Source: GCA-2684655 sp045105235 (GTDB lineage: Bacteria; Planctomycetota; UBA1135; UBA2386). Taken from it: DNA of 64,000 nt. The notes beneath the pieces are model-generated. The model ran no database searches, was not told the DNA's origin, and worked only from the letters and a program-made list of their open reading frames with translations. Shown piece by piece: positions 26,495 through 35,078 of the stretch (position 1 is the stretch's first letter; each line of letters begins with the position of its first letter). The stretch is taken from NCBI GenBank assembly GCA_045105235.1, contig JBGCDH010000033.1:1-64000 (forward strand). Direction: 5' to 3'. Both the position numbers and the translations under genes were made by a program.

Positions 26495-26676
26495 CTAGTG
26501 TAGCGCATCTGATAGAGGGGCTTTATCCGGGATGCGAGGGCGTTCGTCGCAAGGCGCTGTGACGAATGCATGTTCCCTATTTGCTGCCCAGAAGCCTTCC
26601 TGCCGAGGAGCAGCAACGCCGCGTCGGGCGTCTTCGTGCACGCAGAATGCCCCCGATATCGGATGCACTACACTAG
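26495..26676. mobile_element. MITE-like element, intact copy with terminal inverted repeats
   Basis: 182 bp bounded by CTAGTGTAGCGCATCTGAT at 26495 and ATCGGATGCACTACACTAG ending at 26676; the ends are inverted repeats at 17 of 19 positions and begin with CTAG. Internally there is a hairpin (TTCGTCGCA, loop AGGCGC, TGTGACGAA) then gcatgttcc and an AGCAGCAACGCCG block. No coding capacity. It sits between a secreted-protein gene and the convergent fhs gene. Related copies at 11965-12117 and 15220-15302 show that the unit is dispersed. No transposase is visible, so it would be non-autonomous. Confidence 0.72.
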
Positions 26677-26692
26677 ACCAGCAGGTATGGCT

Positions 26693-28405
26693 CTACAGCA
26701 TGCCGACGACGTCGCCATTTTCGTCGATGTCCATCTGGTGGCCGGCCGGCGACTTGCCGAGGCCAGGCATCGTCATGATCGAGCCAGCCAGTGGGTAGAC
26801 GAAGCCAGCGCCAACCGCAACGCGTGCGTCGCGCACCTGGAAGCGGAAACCGGAGGGACGGCCCTTGAGCTTGGGATCGTGGCTCAGCGAATACTGCGTC
26901 TTCGCCATGCAGATCGGCAGCTTGCCAAAGCCGGCCTCTTCGAACTTCGCCAGCTGCTTGTCGGCCTCTGGCTCGTAGTCGACGCCATCGGCCCCGTAGA
27001 CCTTGGTGGCGATCGTCTCGATCTTTTCCTTCAGCGTCGCATCGTCCTTGTAGAGCAGCTGGAACGTGCTCGGCTCGTCGCAGGCCTTGACCAGAGCATG
27101 CGCCAGATCTTCGCCGCCCTTGCCGCCGTCAGCAAACAGCGTCGACACGTGCGCATCGGCAGCGCCCGCCGCGAGCGCGCGCTCCCGCACAAAGGCGATC
27201 TCCGCTTCGCTGTCGGTTGGGAACTTGTTGATCGCGACGACGACCGGCACGCCGAACTGGCGCACGTTTTCGATCTGCTTCTCGAGGTTGCCGATGCCTT
27301 CTTCGAGCGCCTCGAGGTCTTCCTGCTGGAGGCCGTCCGGCAGCGGCTTGCCGGGCTTGATCTCAAAGCGGCCGCTGTGCGTCTTGAGCGCGCGCACGGT
27401 TGCGACCAGCAGAGCAGCGTCCGGCTTGAGGCCCGATGCGCGACACTTGATGTCGAAGAACTTCTCCGCGCCCATATCGGCGCCGAAGCCGGCCTCGGTC
27501 ACGACGTAGTCGGATGAGCGCAGCGCGATGTAGTCGGCGACGATCGAGCTGTTGCCGTGCGCAATGTTGGCGAACGGGCCGGTGTGCACCAGCGCCGGCG
27601 TGCCCTCGAGCGTCTGCATCAGCGTCGGCTTGAGCGCATCCTTGAGGATCGCCGTCATCGCACCGGCCGCCTTGATGTCCTCTGCCGTCACCGGCTTGTC
27701 GTCGGTGTCGTAGCCAACCACCATCTCGCCGAGCCGCTTGCGCAGGTCATGGATGTCCTTGGCCAAGCCAAGCACCGCCATGATCTCCGACGCCGACGTG
27801 ATGTCGAAGCCCGTCACGCGCGGCTCGCCGTTGCCCGGCTTGCCCTCTTGGCGTGGCCCGCCGCGCGCCACCTCGATCTCGCGCAGGGCGCGGTCGTTCA
27901 TGTCCATGACGCGGCGCCAGGTGATCTGCTCGCGGTCGATGTTCTTTTCGTTGCCGTGAAACAGGTGCGCGTCCAAGAACGCCGCGCACAGGTTGTGGGC
28001 CGAAGTCACCGCGTGGAAATCGCCCGTCAGGTGCAGGTTCATTTCTTCTGGCGGCACGACCTGGCTGTAGCCACCGCCCGCAGCGCCGCCCTTGATACCA
28101 AACACCGGGCCCATCGACGGCTGGCGGATCACGCAGCACGTGGCCTTGCCGATGCGGTTGAGCGCCTGGCTGATGCCGACGGTGTGCACCGTCTTGCCTT
28201 CGCCCAGCGGCGTCGGCGTGATCGCCGTCACGACGATGTACTTGCCTTGCTTCTTGGCGGGCTCCTTAAGCCGGTCGAGCTTGACCTTGGCCTTGCTGTG
28301 GCCGTAAGGCTCGAGATCGTCGGCGGTCAGACCCATGACGCGGGCGACCTCCGTCAGCGGCCGGAGCGGGATGGAACGTGCAATTTCGAGGTCGTTGAGC
28401 GACAT
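26693..28405 (-). CDS. fhs: Formate-tetrahydrofolate ligase
   Basis: 570 residues from ATG 28405 (MSLNDLEIA); GTG at 28417 is possible. It catalyses ATP-dependent formylation of tetrahydrofolate to 10-formyl-THF in one-carbon metabolism. Motifs: ATP-binding TPTPLGEGKTVHTVG, IRQPSMGPVFGIKGGAAGGG, LTGDFHAVTSAHNL, VTEAGFGADMGAEKF and VVVAINKFPTDSEAE; it ends in GKSPAGHQMDID. Full length and uninterrupted. A one-carbon role fits the folate link of ygfZ, but the genes are not close. Confidence 0.96.
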   Translation of the reverse strand: MSLNDLEIARSIPLRPLTEVARVMGLTADDLEPYGHSKAKVKLDRLKEPAKKQGKYIVVTAITPTPLGEGKTVHTVGISQALNRIGKATCCVIRQPSMGPVFGIKGGAAGGGYSQVVPPEEMNLHLTGDFHAVTSAHNLCAAFLDAHLFHGNEKNIDREQITWRRVMDMNDRALREIEVARGGPRQEGKPGNGEPRVTGFDITSASEIMAVLGLAKDIHDLRKRLGEMVVGYDTDDKPVTAEDIKAAGAMTAILKDALKPTLMQTLEGTPALVHTGPFANIAHGNSSIVADYIALRSSDYVVTEAGFGADMGAEKFFDIKCRASGLKPDAALLVATVRALKTHSGRFEIKPGKPLPDGLQQEDLEALEEGIGNLEKQIENVRQFGVPVVVAINKFPTDSEAEIAFVRERALAAGAADAHVSTLFADGGKGGEDLAHALVKACDEPSTFQLLYKDDATLKEKIETIATKVYGADGVDYEPEADKQLAKFEEAGFGKLPICMAKTQYSLSHDPKLKGRPSGFRFQVRDARVAVGAGFVYPLAGSIMTMPGLGKSPAGHQMDIDENGDVVGML

Positions 28406-28489
28406 GGCGGCAAGCACGATAGCGGTGCCGCCGCCCTGGCACCACCAAGCTCGCCGCCCGCCGCATGAATCTCGCCGAACGGATTCTGC

Positions 28490-28660
28490 ATGTGGGCGGT
28501 TCGGGGCCCTGCCTCGAAGACCCTGCCTCGAAGGACCTGTCTCGAAGACCCTGTCTAAAGGCCCGGCCTACCGGACCAGCTAGGAGGCCGGATTCGGAAT
28601 CCCGCATCGGGACGCCGCATCGTCCCGCAGATGAGTTTGGCCGATAGCTCAGGGAGCCCA
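28490..28660 (+). repeat. Short tandem repeats between fhs and a divergent gene
   Basis: About four imperfect 13-16 bp copies built on ccctgcctcgaaga lie at roughly 28509-28560, followed by degenerate ggccgg-rich sequence. The region separates the divergent fhs and lipoprotein genes, so their promoters must lie in or beside the repeats. Confidence 0.5.
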
Positions 28661-30141
28661 TGGCAAACCATCCTGCGAACGAATGTCTCGGCCCTCCTCC
28701 TGTTTGTCGTGAGGCGGGCGCACCGGCCGATCGGCCTCGAAGCACAGCGCGAATCGCCGCCATGACGTCCGCCCTGCTGCTCAGCTCGTGCGGCGCAGGC
28801 ACCGAGGAGTCCAATCTTGGCGCGACGCCTGGCACCAACGTGACGGCCATCACGCGCCACGACGTGACCTGGGAGTTCGCGTCCAACGTTCTGGCGGGTC
28901 GTTTCGTCACCGGGGACTGGTGGGTCGTCGGTCCGGCCGAAATCGTCCGCATCTCGCCGGAGACGACCGAGCTAGGCGACCGGATCGTGCACGGCTCGAT
29001 GATCAACCCGGGCCTCAACCAGATTCCAGACGGCCTGCAGGGCTACGACACGCTGCTCTTTGGCGAAGCGGACATCGCGACCTACAAGCCGCTGCTGAAC
29101 GTCGCCGAAGGGATCTCGGCGAGCTCGCCGCTCCTGCTTCAGCCCGGCACAAGCCTGATCTCAAGCGTCAGCTGGACCAGCTCCGACGTCCCGGAAAACG
29201 CCTCACAAGCCAACATGAAGTCGTGCTCGGTGCTGACCGTGCTGGACCAGGCGCCGCCGATGGGATCGTTCCGCCCGGCCTATGCGGGCAGCGACAAGAC
29301 CGCCTACTACAACGAGAGCGGCCTCAACTGGGGCGCCCTCGCGAACCTCGCCATACCACCCGTCGATTCTGGCCCGATGGCTACGCCCGAGATTGCCGAG
29401 GTGGCCGCGCGCTTCCAACGCGTCTGGCTCGACCACCGCAGCGGCTGGTCGGCGCGCTACATGCACCCCGTCGACCACATGCCGGACTACAGCCGCGACT
29501 TCACCGCGCTGTATGGCTCCGGCGCACTGCTGGCGAACATGGACTACGAGTTCGTCGACAAGCGCGAACTCGTTCTTGGCATGGTGCAAATCGGCATCGA
29601 CTTCTGGGGCAACGTGCAAAACGGCGCGTCGTGGCAGGGCGTCGGCGGCCAATGCTCCGGCCGCAAGTTTCCGATCCTGTTCGCCGGCCGCCTGCTCAAC
29701 GACGCGCAGATGCTGTCGATCGGCACCACCCACCCGTCGGGCTACTTCGGCGTCAACGACCCCAACAACCGCGAGAGCTTTGGCGAAGACTGCCAGACGT
29801 TCTACGTCGAGGAGACGTCACCTGGCGTCTACAACTGGGGCTACGGCGGCTACGACGAGACCTACGTCGGCCTGCCCGAATGGGGCGGCAGCCACACGAC
29901 GTTCTTGTTCAAAGACAACGCCATGTGGGAAGGCGACCCCTACCGCCGCTGCTGCACGGCCAACGCCTGGGTCGGCCAGACGCTGGCGGCACGCATCATG
30001 GGACTGCGCGAAAGCTGGGCGCATCCGGCCTACTTCGACTACGTCGATCGCTACATGCAAATCGAGCCCGTCGGCGAGTGGACGCGCAGCTGGGACCGCT
30101 GGCAGCAGCGCATGTGGGACCTGCACCGCGAAGACTTTTAG
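28660..30141 (+). CDS. Conserved-type lipoprotein of unknown function
   Basis: 493 residues. The N-terminus has an Arg-rich segment and IAAMTSALLLSSC with Cys as a lipobox candidate; AGGGAG lies just before ATG 28660, and ATG 28762 would leave too short a signal. The mature part is rich in aromatics: RFVTGDWWVVGPAEIVRI, HGSMINPGLN, GLQGYDTLLFGEA, then HRSGWSARYMHP, MVQIGIDFWGNVQNG and WQGVGGQCSGRKFPILFAG. Alternating His/Trp/Arg motifs in a helical protein suggest a carbohydrate-active toroid, but no catalytic signature is recognised. I have the impression of similar planctomycete proteins, but no function. Confidence 0.7.
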   Translation: MANHPANECLGPPPVCREAGAPADRPRSTARIAAMTSALLLSSCGAGTEESNLGATPGTNVTAITRHDVTWEFASNVLAGRFVTGDWWVVGPAEIVRISPETTELGDRIVHGSMINPGLNQIPDGLQGYDTLLFGEADIATYKPLLNVAEGISASSPLLLQPGTSLISSVSWTSSDVPENASQANMKSCSVLTVLDQAPPMGSFRPAYAGSDKTAYYNESGLNWGALANLAIPPVDSGPMATPEIAEVAARFQRVWLDHRSGWSARYMHPVDHMPDYSRDFTALYGSGALLANMDYEFVDKRELVLGMVQIGIDFWGNVQNGASWQGVGGQCSGRKFPILFAGRLLNDAQMLSIGTTHPSGYFGVNDPNNRESFGEDCQTFYVEETSPGVYNWGYGGYDETYVGLPEWGGSHTTFLFKDNAMWEGDPYRRCCTANAWVGQTLAARIMGLRESWAHPAYFDYVDRYMQIEPVGEWTRSWDRWQQRMWDLHREDF

Positions 30142-30149
30142 GCCTTCGC

Positions 30150-30558
30150 AGGCCGAGCCCGACACCGTCAGCCGCAGATCCAGGTTGCCAATCGCAACGG
30201 GGCCATGGAAGCCGTTGGTTGCGCCCGCGCCGCAGGCACCGCCCAGGTTGGTGAACGCGCCGCCGCCAAACGCCTCGTAGAGGTCGCCGACCAGGTCGCC
30301 TTTCAAGCATCCGGAAATCGTAGTTGCTCCCAGACGACAGGCGGGCCCAGGCAACCACGGACTTGGTGCCGAGGAAGCCGACAGCCGCATCGCGCTCGTC
30401 GACGCCCACAAGGCCTTCGACGACTTCCTCGGCGCTCGGTGTGGCAACGGAGCTGCCGTTCCACACAGCAACCGAGTCCGCCCACCGGTGTGAGCGAGTC
30501 CGCCGCCGAAAACGCACGCGGAAACGACGAAGAACGACGCACACTCTCGGAGAGCCAC
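30150..30558 (-). pseudogene. Frameshifted remnant of a small secreted protein
   Basis: From a GTG at 30558 the minus strand reads a signal-peptide-like MALRECASFFVVSACVFGGG. The plausible sequence then continues in another frame (SVAVWNGSSVATPSAEEVVE to SSGSNYDFRML, about 30490-30315). Around 30310 it returns to the first frame (LYEAFGGGAFTNLGG, then PVAIGNLDLRLTVSGSAC). The last part looks like the beginning of the recurrent C-terminal domain of planctomycete secreted proteins and breaks off where the convergent gene ends. Two frameshifts plus loss of the 3' end indicate a decayed gene. Confidence 0.45.
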
Positions 30559-30641
30559 GGCACTGCGCCACAGAACCGCCCCCGGCCGGATCGCACGCTG
30601 CAGCGCTTCCGCAGCGCGCTGTGCGCGACGGAGCTACGCGT

Positions 30642-31598
30642 CTAGCGCCACAGTTTCGCCCAGCAGAACCAATGGTGCGGCCGCTCGCGGATCGCGCGTT
30701 CACAGGCACCCGCCATGCTCGCCACGCCGGCGCGCAAGTCCGCCTGCTTGTCGTCGGTCTTGCCGACCTCAATCGGCTCCCACAGCTCGACCCGGTAGCG
30801 ACGGCGGCCCTCGCGAAACACAAACACCGGCACCATCAAAGCGTCGGCAGCGCGCGCCAACGCGACCGGCCCGGGCGGCAAATCGATCGAACGGCCAAAC
30901 ATCGTCGCCGGCATCGTCTCCATGCCCGCACGCGGTCGGTCACCGGGCATGCCAATGACATCGCCTTTGCGCAACGCCATCAGCAGACGAGCCCCTAGCG
31001 CCATATCCGCACCCGCGTAGTGCACGACAAACTGATCTCGCTGCGGATGCTTGTCGAACAGCTCCTGGACGAACTCCTGCGCGCTCTGGCTCATCTCCGG
31101 CTCACGCACGACGTGGAACTTGCGGCCACCCGGCAGCTCATCCACGCATGGCCCCATCTCCCAGTTGCCAAAGTGCGCCGTGAAGAACACGAAGCCGCGC
31201 TTGGTCTGGCGCATGAGCTCGTAGGTGCGATCGCCGCGAAAATCGAACTCGAACTTCTTGTCGGGCCGGAACTGCTCGTAGCGCTCACTTTGACACCACG
31301 CAAATTCGTAGAAGGTTCGCCAGATGCGTCGCTGCCGCGCCCACCATCCGCACGGCCCCAAGACCGGCTCGAGGTTGGCAGCCACGGCGGCCCGGATCTT
31401 CCAAAGCGTGGCCCAGAAGAACCACGTGCTCAGAAAGACCGCCGTTGCCAGAACCCATTGGGGACGACCGGTGATCCAATAGTGGCCGCGATACCAAAAC
31501 GTGCCGGTAACGTAAAACGGTCCGAGCAGCCGCTTCGCCCAGGTGCGCACGGGGCCGTGCGGCTTCTCTTTTAGGGCTTCGACGCGGGGCGCAGTCAC
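30642..31598 (-). CDS. LpxL/HtrB-like lysophospholipid acyltransferase
   Basis: 318 residues. One hydrophobic segment lies near the N-terminus (VLATAVFLSTWFFWATLW), then the catalytic H-x4-E motif in TAHFGNWEMG, followed by VVREP and GDVIGMPGDRPR, as in lipid A late acyltransferases. It probably adds a secondary acyl chain to lipid A or another membrane lipid at the inner membrane. The downstream position to a glycosyltransferase and a sugar-nucleotide-type oxidoreductase on the same strand supports a surface lipid/glycan cluster. Confidence 0.85.
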   Translation of the reverse strand: MTAPRVEALKEKPHGPVRTWAKRLLGPFYVTGTFWYRGHYWITGRPQWVLATAVFLSTWFFWATLWKIRAAVAANLEPVLGPCGWWARQRRIWRTFYEFAWCQSERYEQFRPDKKFEFDFRGDRTYELMRQTKRGFVFFTAHFGNWEMGPCVDELPGGRKFHVVREPEMSQSAQEFVQELFDKHPQRDQFVVHYAGADMALGARLLMALRKGDVIGMPGDRPRAGMETMPATMFGRSIDLPPGPVALARAADALMVPVFVFREGRRRYRVELWEPIEVGKTDDKQADLRAGVASMAGACERAIRERPHHWFCWAKLWR

Positions 31599-31658
31599 CC
31601 CCCGATCAAACGCCGACCGTCGCAGCGAGACAAGGGAAGTCTGTTGCGGTCCGCTGGG

Positions 31659-32792
31659 TTACCGCGCACAGTCGCGGTAGAGCTGGGCGAAGCGCTCCAG
31701 GCACGCCGTCGCTTCGTAGCGCTCCTCGACCGTTTGGCGGTTGGCCTGCCCAAGCTGTCGGCGCAGCTCCGGATCCTCGAGCACGCGCAGGACACCCGCC
31801 GCCAACGCATCCGCATCTTCGCGCGGCACGACCATCGGGTCGGGTTCGCTCGGCAGGACCCGCCGCACGTCGCCGACGTCCGTCGCCACCACCGGCAGCC
31901 CGCAGGCCATCGCTTCGAGCATCGCAATCGGCATCTGCTCGGTGCGCGACGACAGCACAAAGGCATCGAAGCGCGCGTAGCTCGCCGCCGTGTCGTTGGT
32001 GTGACCCGCGAACACCACGCGGTCGTCGAGTTCGAACTGCGTGACCAGAGCGTGCAGATCCCCTTCTAGCGCACCGCTGCCGACAATCACCGCCACGACG
32101 TTGGCCGGCAGCCGCGTCAGCGCGTGCAGCAGATTGTGGTGGTCCTTCTCCGGCCGTAGCCCGCCCACCGAGCCCAGCACGAACGCATCCTGCGCGAGCG
32201 CTGCCGCGTCAAAGGCGTCATCGCCGGCACGGGCGCGCGGCGCGAAGCGTTCGAGATCGACACCGTTGACGAGGTGGTGCAGGCTCGCGTCGCGCACGCC
32301 CCACTCGTCCTTGGCGATCGCCGACAGCACCGTAGACGGCACAACAACCGGCACCTTGCGCAGCAGCCAGCGACGGAACAGCGAGCGCCGCAAGAGGCGC
32401 TTGCTGGCCTCTTCGGGCCCAAAGCCATCCTCGTGGTGCACCAGCGGCAGACGCGCACTGCGCGCGGCGGCAACCGTCTCGATCGAGCCCCAGTTGTAGG
32501 TCAGCACCAGGTTGGGCTGCACGGTGCGCAGCCACGCGCGCTGCGCTTTGCGCATGGCGCCAAAGCCTCCGCGCGCGAGCGGCGGCGGCGACGCAAACGA
32601 CACGCGCTCTCGCGTGTTGTCGTCGAGCATGCCGGCTGCATCGGTGCAGCCATCCATGGCCATGACGACGTGCTCGACGGTGTCGCCGAGATGCTGCATC
32701 AACTGGACCGCACGCACCTGCGGCCCGCCGCGGCCAAACGTCGCAAAGACGTGCGCGAAGCGCAGGCGCTGGCTGCCGACGGCCGCGCTCAC
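31659..32792 (-). CDS. GT4-type glycosyltransferase
   Basis: 377 residues from GTG 32792, which overlaps the upstream stop as GTGA. N-terminal RFAHVFATFGRGGPQVRAVQL is typical of GT-B enzymes; the C-terminal donor-site region has VGGLRPEKDHHNLL, VVAVIVGSGALEGDL, VVFAGHTND and TEQMPIAMLEAMACGLPVVA, the family-4 signature. It transfers a sugar from a nucleotide donor; acceptor unknown. Translationally coupled to the oxidoreductase fusion and 60 bp before the acyltransferase. Confidence 0.9.
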   Translation of the reverse strand: MSAAVGSQRLRFAHVFATFGRGGPQVRAVQLMQHLGDTVEHVVMAMDGCTDAAGMLDDNTRERVSFASPPPLARGGFGAMRKAQRAWLRTVQPNLVLTYNWGSIETVAAARSARLPLVHHEDGFGPEEASKRLLRRSLFRRWLLRKVPVVVPSTVLSAIAKDEWGVRDASLHHLVNGVDLERFAPRARAGDDAFDAAALAQDAFVLGSVGGLRPEKDHHNLLHALTRLPANVVAVIVGSGALEGDLHALVTQFELDDRVVFAGHTNDTAASYARFDAFVLSSRTEQMPIAMLEAMACGLPVVATDVGDVRRVLPSEPDPMVVPREDADALAAGVLRVLEDPELRRQLGQANRQTVEERYEATACLERFAQLYRDCAR

Positions 32793-34954
32793 CCGCGTCG
32801 TTCGTCGAACAGACGACTCAGGAAACGGCCGCGGTCGCTTTCGGGCTGGAAGTCGAGGTCGCGCTTGGCGTCGCTGCAGTCGAGTGCGGTCGTAAACGAA
32901 CGCGATGCAAAGTCGCGGTACGCCGGCCACTCACGCTGCTTGCGCGCCGCGACCTTGACGCCGTACTTGCCGAGTTCTTGCGTCCACATCCACCACAGCG
33001 GCATCGGGTGGTAGTGGTAGTCGCGGCCGGTGCGCGCCGACATCGCTTCGACGTATTCGCGCGCCGACAGCCGCACATCGCCGGCCAGGTTGTAGGTCTT
33101 GCCTTCGGCGTTTTCGGCATCGAGCGCCGCCACAAAGGCCTGCGCGCAGTCGGTTGCCAGCACAAACGGCAGCGGGTGCTTGCCAACACCCCAGCCAATG
33201 CACTGGTTGTCGCGCACCCACAGGCCCACACCCGAGTGTTCGGCAATGCCGTCATGGGCCACCACGATCGCCGGACGGATGATCGTCAGCGGCAGTCCCT
33301 TGCTGCCGTCCGCGCCGTCCTTGGCGAGTTCGCGCAGCACGCATTCGGACGCGATCTTGCCGCGCGAATAGCCCGCCCGCTTGATCGGCTGGGCGTCGGT
33401 GCCCGAGCCGCCGTCGATGGCCGTCTTTTCGCCGAGCCACAGCGCCGCGGTGCTGCTGGCAAACACGAAGCGCTTGACGCCGGCGGCCTTGGCTTCTTCG
33501 CCGGCGACACGGACCGAATCCGACATGACCTTTTCGATCTTGCTCGGATCGGTGCCGGCCGCGGTCGCCAGGTGCAGGATGCGCTCGGCCCCCGCAAACG
33601 CTGCCTTGAGAACTTCGCGGTCCGCGGCATCGCCGACAAACACGCGCACGGTGCCGCCGCGCAGTTCTTCAGGCAACAGGTCCGGCTTGCGCACGAGCAG
33701 CGTGACCGGTCGCTTCTGCTGCAGCAGCTGTTTGACGCAGCGTCGGCCGATCAGGCCGGTGCCGCCGAGCACGACGACTTCGCCCGCGCGCGCCTTGCCA
33801 GGATCCGGCAGCGGCGACGGCTTGGGCGGAGCCTCGGTCGCGACGCCGGCAGCCTCCGCGGTGCGCTCACACATCTCGAGAACCGCGTGCGCCGCATCGG
33901 GCGACAGGCCAACGGGCAGCTCTTCACCGCGCACGGCCTGGTGGAACGCCGTCAGCGATCCACGCATGCCGCGCAAGAACGGATCGTCCGGGAACGTGAT
34001 CTTGAACAGCCCGAGGCCGTAGCCGAGCATGCTGCCAAACGAACGCCCGAGCATGTGGCGACTGCCGCCGCCGAGGTTCATGCCGTGGTCGAGAAACTCC
34101 AGCCAGCGCGTCTTGCGGCGCAGCCAGCAGCTGCCGCGCGCCAGGTCGAGCAAGGCGCCGCCGTCGGAGCCGATCGCCTGCACCGTCGTCTCGAGCCAGG
34201 CCTTACCAAACGCCATGCGCACGGTCGCGTTGCCGCGTTCGCACTCAAGCTGGACCAGCCACTCTTCGACAAACTCGACGCCGTTTGGCAGCTTGCGGCG
34301 CGCACCTGCGACCACCTGCACGCTGCGGCTTCGGCCGAGCATGGCATACACCATCGAGAACAGGTGCACCCCCTGCTCTAGCACGATGTTGGCCTCGGTC
34401 TGGAACATGAAGTGCGTGACGTCGCCGGTCTCGAGCTGGCGCAGCGGCACGCTGTGCTGGAGGGTCAGGTGCTCGAGCCGACCGAGACGTCCCGCGGCGA
34501 TGTGGTCCTGCAGCTTGCGGACCGCCGGCGAAAACGTCTGGTTGTGGTTGACCGCGAGCACCACGCCCTTGTTGGCGGCCAGCGTGCGCAGCTCTTCGAC
34601 TTCGCCCGCATCGAGCACCAGCGGCTTCTCAACCAGAACGTGCAGTCCCGCCTCGAGGCACTGGCGCGCGACGTCGCGGTGGAACGCCGGCGGCACGCTG
34701 ATGTGCACAGCGTCGAGTTCGGACTTCTCCAGCATCTCGGCGACGGAGCCGTAGATCTCCTTGACGCCGTACTTGCGGCCGAGCTTTTCGGCCCGCTCCT
34801 TCTGCACGTCACAGACCGCGACCACTTTGGTGTGGCGCACGCTCTTGAGGACCTGCAGGTGCACGTCGGCGATGAAACCGGTGCCGATCAGACCGACGCG
34901 GTTCTTGCGGCCGGTAACCGGCTGCTGGTTCTTGGATACGGACGAAGTAGACAC
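32789..34954 (-). CDS. Fused Gfo/Idh/MocA oxidoreductase - NAD-dependent epimerase/dehydratase
   Basis: About 721 residues from GTG 34954; the reading frame stays open upstream but overlaps the plus-strand peptidase gene. Residues 15-360 are a Gfo/Idh/MocA oxidoreductase: VGLIGTGFIADVHL, VEKPLVLDAGEVEEL, LAVNHNQTFSP. Residues about 385-720 are an extended SDR: VVVLGGTGLIGRRC, FASSTAALW, YSRGKIASE (YxxxK), then IIRPAIVV. Two redox/epimerase steps on one sugar substrate are suggested. Followed by the overlapping glycosyltransferase, so the product is probably a sugar precursor for that enzyme. Confidence 0.85.
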   Translation of the reverse strand: MSTSSVSKNQQPVTGRKNRVGLIGTGFIADVHLQVLKSVRHTKVVAVCDVQKERAEKLGRKYGVKEIYGSVAEMLEKSELDAVHISVPPAFHRDVARQCLEAGLHVLVEKPLVLDAGEVEELRTLAANKGVVLAVNHNQTFSPAVRKLQDHIAAGRLGRLEHLTLQHSVPLRQLETGDVTHFMFQTEANIVLEQGVHLFSMVYAMLGRSRSVQVVAGARRKLPNGVEFVEEWLVQLECERGNATVRMAFGKAWLETTVQAIGSDGGALLDLARGSCWLRRKTRWLEFLDHGMNLGGGSRHMLGRSFGSMLGYGLGLFKITFPDDPFLRGMRGSLTAFHQAVRGEELPVGLSPDAAHAVLEMCERTAEAAGVATEAPPKPSPLPDPGKARAGEVVVLGGTGLIGRRCVKQLLQQKRPVTLLVRKPDLLPEELRGGTVRVFVGDAADREVLKAAFAGAERILHLATAAGTDPSKIEKVMSDSVRVAGEEAKAAGVKRFVFASSTAALWLGEKTAIDGGSGTDAQPIKRAGYSRGKIASECVLRELAKDGADGSKGLPLTIIRPAIVVAHDGIAEHSGVGLWVRDNQCIGWGVGKHPLPFVLATDCAQAFVAALDAENAEGKTYNLAGDVRLSAREYVEAMSARTGRDYHYHPMPLWWMWTQELGKYGVKVAARKQREWPAYRDFASRSFTTALDCSDAKRDLDFQPESDRGRFLSRLFDERRG

Positions 34955-35078
34955 GGGTACGAAGCGGCTCAACGGCTCGGCTGCTGGCTCGGCGGTGGAA
35001 GGGCTCGCGATGTTGCGGGAGTTGGGTATGCGGTGCAACCATGGCGTCGGTAAGGAGGCGCCGCGATGATGCGAACCT

